6,975 bases of DNA from a bacterium (lineage in GTDB: Bacteria; UBA9089; CG2-30-40-21). How positions within the stretch are numbered: position 1 is the first letter of the stretch; each line of letters begins with the position of its first letter. The position numbers and the translations under genes were made by a program. A model generated the notes under the pieces. It made no database searches. It worked only from the letters and a program-made list of their open reading frames with translations, and was not told where the DNA came from. The stretch is taken from contig JASEHA010000119.1 in NCBI GenBank assembly GCA_030018795.1, forward strand, positions 1 to 6,975, given 5' to 3'. This document shows positions 4,050 to 6,975 of the stretch, in pieces.

Positions 4050-6410
4050 ATGTTTAATCTCATTCAGAAGCGTGATGGTAGAGTTGTATCCTTTGATAAG
4101 GCAAAGATAGCTGATGCCATCTTTAAGGCAGCGAAAAAGGTTGGTGGTGAGGATAAAAAGCTGGCAGATGACCTGGCTGATGTTGTTGTTGTCTACCTTG
4201 GAGAAAAATTTACCTCAGATCATATCCTGCATATTGAAGAGATTCAGGATGCAGCAGAAAAGATATTGGTTGAAACAGGTCATGCAAAGACCTCAAAGGA
4301 ATATATACTTTATCGTGATGCCAGGAATAGGATTAGACGGGCAACCCAATTTGCACCAAAGGAAACAACAGATTATGCCTTGTTTGTAAGAAGTTCCCAC
4401 GATGATATTGTCGAATGGGATAGGATGAAGATCATTGATGCCCTTATCAGAGAGGCTGATGTTGAGCCAGAGATAGCAGAAAAGATAAGTCGTGAGGTAG
4501 AACAACAGATAAAAAACTGGGATGTCCAGATTTTGACTGCTCCACTTGTTCGGGAGATGGTGGATGTTAAATTGATTGAACATGGGCTGGAAAGGGCAAG
4601 ACGGGTCCATACCAGACTGGGGCTTCCCCTGCGTGATGTAGGAAGGGTTATTATCTATAAGAATAAAGAAAATGCCAATATCCCTCATAACCCTGAGGCA
4701 ACAAACCTAACCCTGTCTGAGACAATAAAAAAGGAATATGCTCTGATGGAGGTTTTTTCTCAGGATGTGGCTGATGCCCATATCCGTGGTGATTTTCATC
4801 TTCATGACCTGGGGATGATCGATAGACCTTATTGTTCAGGACAATCGCTGGAATATGTGAAAAAATATGGACTGGATTTGACTAATGCCCTGTCTGTTGC
4901 CAAACCGGCAAAACATCCAGAAACATTATTAGCCCATATGGTTAAGTATTCAGCTGCCTTACAGGGACACTTTGCCGGAGCAATTGGCTGGGATGCGGTC
5001 AATCTTTTCTTTGCCCCATTTCTGGTAGGGATGTCTGATAAAGATATGCATCAATTGGCTCAAATGCTGATATTTGAGTATTCTCAACAGAGTGTGGCAC
5101 GGGGTGGACAGGCAATATTCTCTGACATCAATCTCTACTGGGAGGTGCCCAAGCACTTTGAAAATGTTGAGGCAATTGGTCCTGGCGGGCAATATACAGG
5201 GAAAACATATTCAGAATATATCAATGAGGCTCAGCAGTTTGTTTGGGCACTATTTGATGTTTATAAAGAAGGGGATGGCAGTGGACGACCGTTTTTCTTT
5301 CCAAAGCCGTTGGTACATATTACAGAAAAATTCTTTAAGACACCTGGTCATGAGAAGTTCTTGCTTCATATCTGTGATGTGGCCAGCTCTATGGGAAACA
5401 CATACTTTGTCTTTGATCGAGGGGAAACAGCAAAGATCTCAGAATGCTGCCGTTTAAGCTTTAAGCTTGAGGCATCAGATATTGAGGATGCAAAGCATCC
5501 ATGGAAGATGAGGTATACAGCCCTTCAAAATATTACCCTGAATCTTCCAAGGGTAGCATATGTAGCCAATTGGGATGAAGAGAAATTGCTCAAGCATTTA
5601 GATGATTTGTTGGCTTTATCGGTTAAGGCTCATATGCAGAAGAGGTCTTTTATCGAGAGCCTGCTCAGCCTTGACCATGAAGGGTGTCTTTCCTTACTGA
5701 CCATGAAAAAGGAGGGTGAGCCATATCTCAGGATGCAGCGGGCAACCTATTTGATAGGCTTGCTTGGGTTGAATGAGATGATTCAATTCCATACAGGGTT
5801 TCAAATGCATGAATCTGAAAAGGCATTGAAGTTTGGGTTAAAGGTAATAGCCCATCTTCATCTTCTCTGTAAAAAGTTTTCAGATGAATATGGGATGCGG
5901 TTTGTTCTGGAGCAAACACCGGCAGAATCTACTGCCTATCGCTTTGCTAAATTAGATATAGAGCATTATCATGAACAGGCAGTAAATATAGTCAAGGGAA
6001 ATATAGAAAATAATGAGATATATTATACAAACTCTACTTACCTGAACATTGCCGAGGCAACAAATCCTATTGATCGGGTAAAAAAGGAAGGGATATTTCA
6101 TAATCTGATTGAGGCTGGGGCATTAACCCATATATGGCTTGGTGAATCTCAACCATCACCTGAATCAGTAGCCAACTTTGTGAAAAAGGTGTTCAGGAAT
6201 ACACAAAATGCTCAAATTGCATTTTCGCCAGAGTTTACCTCTTGCAATATCTGTGGAAAGGTTGTCAGGGGATTAAAGGATCATTGCCCATTTTGTGGGG
6301 ATACACATGTTGAAGGGATTACCCGGGTAACAGGGTATTTTTCTAAGGTATCCGGTTGGAATAAGGGTAAGATAGCAGAATTACATGGTCGATACAGAAG
6401 CGGATTGTAA
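4050..6410 (+). CDS. nrdD: Anaerobic ribonucleoside-triphosphate reductase (class III), NrdD
   Basis: NrdD reduces ribonucleoside triphosphates to deoxynucleotides by a glycyl radical and is destroyed by oxygen. The 786-residue product has a first ATP-cone at about 3-96 (IQKRDGRVVSFDKAKI), a second diverged cone at about 112-200 (DIVEWDRMKIIDALIREA), and the catalytic barrel. Candidate active-site cysteines are C262 (RPYCSG) and C466 or C467 (SECCRLSF). A C-terminal zinc site has C732, C735, C746 and C749 (CNIC, CPFC). The radical glycine is G762 in RVTGYF, 24 residues from the end as in other family members. ATG 4050 is chosen: GGGAGG (4035-4040) lies 9 bases upstream, better placed than TTG 4047. 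It follows the Ntn-hydrolase gene by 26 bp and precedes a CSGC redoxin, which suggests thiol-based rather than formate-based re-reduction. The activase gene nrdG is not visible. The enzyme looks intact. Confidence 0.97.
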   Translation: MFNLIQKRDGRVVSFDKAKIADAIFKAAKKVGGEDKKLADDLADVVVVYLGEKFTSDHILHIEEIQDAAEKILVETGHAKTSKEYILYRDARNRIRRATQFAPKETTDYALFVRSSHDDIVEWDRMKIIDALIREADVEPEIAEKISREVEQQIKNWDVQILTAPLVREMVDVKLIEHGLERARRVHTRLGLPLRDVGRVIIYKNKENANIPHNPEATNLTLSETIKKEYALMEVFSQDVADAHIRGDFHLHDLGMIDRPYCSGQSLEYVKKYGLDLTNALSVAKPAKHPETLLAHMVKYSAALQGHFAGAIGWDAVNLFFAPFLVGMSDKDMHQLAQMLIFEYSQQSVARGGQAIFSDINLYWEVPKHFENVEAIGPGGQYTGKTYSEYINEAQQFVWALFDVYKEGDGSGRPFFFPKPLVHITEKFFKTPGHEKFLLHICDVASSMGNTYFVFDRGETAKISECCRLSFKLEASDIEDAKHPWKMRYTALQNITLNLPRVAYVANWDEEKLLKHLDDLLALSVKAHMQKRSFIESLLSLDHEGCLSLLTMKKEGEPYLRMQRATYLIGLLGLNEMIQFHTGFQMHESEKALKFGLKVIAHLHLLCKKFSDEYGMRFVLEQTPAESTAYRFAKLDIEHYHEQAVNIVKGNIENNEIYYTNSTYLNIAEATNPIDRVKKEGIFHNLIEAGALTHIWLGESQPSPESVANFVKKVFRNTQNAQIAFSPEFTSCNICGKVVRGLKDHCPFCGDTHVEGITRVTGYFSKVSGWNKGKIAELHGRYRSGL

Positions 6411-6434
6411 CTCAAGCTTTTGGCTTTGAGTTTT
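6409..6434 (+). terminator. Weak hairpin with short T-run at the end of nrdD
   Basis: AACTCAAGC (6409-6417) pairs with GCTTTGAGTT (6423-6432), leaving one bulged T and a 5-base loop, followed by TTTT. It overlaps the nrdD stop codon. The T-run is short, so partial termination, lowering or uncoupling redoxin expression, is more likely than a full stop. Confidence 0.4.
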
Positions 6435-6440
6435 ATAAGT

Positions 6441-6459
6441 CACAAGCAGGATGCTTGTG
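6441..6459. repeat. Small palindromic repeat, relative of 189-208
   Basis: CACAAGCA (6441-6448), loop GGA, TGCTTGTG (6452-6459): a perfect 8-bp stem. Compared with 189-208, one stem pair changes from G-C to A-T on both sides, and the loop loses one A. The shared GGATGC and CACA/TGTG ends mark a common family. Here it lies between nrdD and the redoxin gene. Confidence 0.6.
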
Positions 6460-6500
6460 TTACAAGCTAATTATTTGTAAATTAATTAAATATAGAAGCT

Positions 6501-6508
6501 GGGGGGGG
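6501..6508 (+). promoter_or_regulatory. G8 ribosome binding site of the redoxin gene
   Basis: Eight consecutive G, preceded by AAGCT, end 6 bases before ATG 6515. This supports 6515 as the start over an in-frame TTG at 6455 that lies inside the palindrome. A homopolymer of this length is slippage-prone, and changes would alter spacing or pairing with the ribosome without touching the reading frame. Confidence 0.55.
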
Positions 6509-6514
6509 AAACTT

Positions 6515-6814
6515 ATGGAATTTAAGGTGTTTGGAACAAAAGAATGTAGTGGGTGCAAGACAAGCATGAAGCAGCTCGATTTTTACTTGAAGCGATGGGA
6601 TATCAGCGATAGTGTGAATCTGTGCTTCTATGACATGGAAACATCCGAAGGGCTTGCTGAGGGTGCGTATCATGAGGTAGTGAAGATTCCGACAACGATT
6701 CTCATGGATACTGACATTCTTTTAGCCAGATGGGAGGGTGTTATTCCACCGGCAGATGATGTAAAATCCTATCTTTCCGATACAATCATGGGAAAAGATA
6801 GAAAGGCAGCATAA
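6515..6814 (+). CDS. Small thioredoxin/NrdH-like redoxin linked to nrdD
   Basis: The 99-residue product has a thioredoxin-fold pattern: strand FKVFGTKE, the redox motif C11-S-G-C14 at the start of the first helix, strand VNLCFYDME (34-42), the cis-proline motif KIPTTIL (57-63, P59), and a closing strand ARWEGVIPPADD. It is the length of glutaredoxin/NrdH proteins, with no signal peptide, so it should be cytosolic. A likely role is passing electrons (from thioredoxin reductase, glutathione or ferredoxin systems elsewhere) to the NrdD encoded 104 bp upstream; redoxin-dependent NrdD enzymes with neighbouring redoxin genes are known. That specific partnership is inferred from position. ATG 6515 follows a G8 ribosome site, and MEFKVFG is a typical N-terminus. 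C37 is an extra cysteine. It could also be a general thiol-disulfide redoxin. Confidence 0.85.
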   Translation: MEFKVFGTKECSGCKTSMKQLDFYLKRWDISDSVNLCFYDMETSEGLAEGAYHEVVKIPTTILMDTDILLARWEGVIPPADDVKSYLSDTIMGKDRKAA

Positions 6815-6840
6815 GATTCATTACTTAATACAAGAGGATT

Positions 6841-6863
6841 ATTACTAACTTTTTAGTAGTAAT
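6841..6863 (+). other. AT-rich hairpin preceding the terminator
   Basis: ATTACTA (6841-6847) pairs with TAGTAAT (6857-6863) around a 9-base loop. It lies 26 bp past the redoxin stop codon and directly before the strong terminator. It is too weak to act alone, but may support 3'-end formation. Confidence 0.4.
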
Positions 6864-6864
6864 C

Positions 6865-6892
6865 AAAAGGGGAGGGCTACAGCCCCTTTTTT
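6865..6892 (+). terminator. Intrinsic terminator of the nrd block
   Basis: AAAAGGGG (6865-6872) pairs with CCCCTTTT (6883-6890), with a 10-base middle that can itself close as GGGC-TACA-GCCC (6874-6885), followed by more T to 6892. The A-run on the far side makes it potentially bidirectional. It marks the end of the redoxin transcript. Confidence 0.85.
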
Positions 6893-6975
6893 AAGAGAGC
6901 GTTGCAAACAGTTTCAGATTTGACATGGGTTTTGGAGATTTCAGTAGAAAAAACTTGCCAAACGGCATTAAAAGG

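Noticed and set aside
4293..4688. 131-codon antisense open frame within nrdD
   Set aside because: It overlaps the clearly conserved NrdD ATP-cone region and its translation has no recognisable motif; antisense shadow.
5074..5457. 127-codon open frame in another register of nrdD
   Set aside because: It lies wholly within the catalytic domain of NrdD, has no family resemblance and no ribosome site; shadow frame.
6455..6514. Upstream TTG start for the redoxin adding 20 residues
   Set aside because: It falls inside the 6441-6459 palindrome with no ribosome site, and the extra residues do not resemble a redoxin N-terminus.
6920..6948. Promoter with TTGACA at 6920-6925
   Set aside because: At 17-base spacing the -10 would be AGTAGA, a poor match, and no downstream gene is visible to support it.

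Overview
The window is AT-rich bacterial DNA (roughly 40% GC by eye) with compact genes and repeat-laden intergenic regions. The class III (oxygen-sensitive, glycyl-radical) ribonucleotide reductase points to an anaerobe or facultative anaerobe. The repeat style (small palindromes, CACCAG heptad clusters, short tandem repeats) is what one meets in uncultivated groundwater or sediment lineages. I cannot assign a phylum from this sequence alone.

Layout. Bases 1-211 are non-coding and hold a copy of a dispersed 34-bp repeat, a 16-bp tandem duplication and a palindrome. Bases 212-1852 are a two-gene minus-strand operon: purN (phosphoribosylglycinamide formyltransferase) first, then a stand-alone MetE-like methyltransferase of about 345 residues. 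Its GTG start has a ribosome site overlapping the purN stop codon. A good TTGACA-17-TATTCT promoter lies upstream of purN. Bases 1853-2524 are a 0.67-kb divergent intergenic region with a CACCAG inverted repeat, the second 34-bp repeat copy, a 3 x 9-bp tandem repeat, an A/T-tract and a near-consensus promoter for nrdR.

The plus-strand half is a deoxynucleotide-synthesis block: nrdR (repressor), a 133-136-bp MITE-like inverted-repeat element, a proteasome-like Ntn-hydrolase gene of unknown role, nrdD (786 aa, two ATP-cones, glycyl radical site), and a small CSGC redoxin. The block ends at a clear intrinsic terminator (6865-6892). NrdR and NrdD both sense nucleotides through ATP-cones, and the redoxin is a plausible electron donor to NrdD, which would make this a redoxin-dependent rather than formate-dependent enzyme. 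No NrdG activase gene is visible in the window.

The points most worth a second look are: (i) the proteasome-like protein 26 bp upstream of nrdD; (ii) the MITE-like element abutting the nrdR stop codon, with 23-bp perfect inverted ends, 10-bp flanking direct repeats and two internal hairpins that differ by compensatory base-pair changes; (iii) a degenerate NrdR-box pair spaced 31 bp over the nrdR promoter; and (iv) the nrdD-redoxin pairing.
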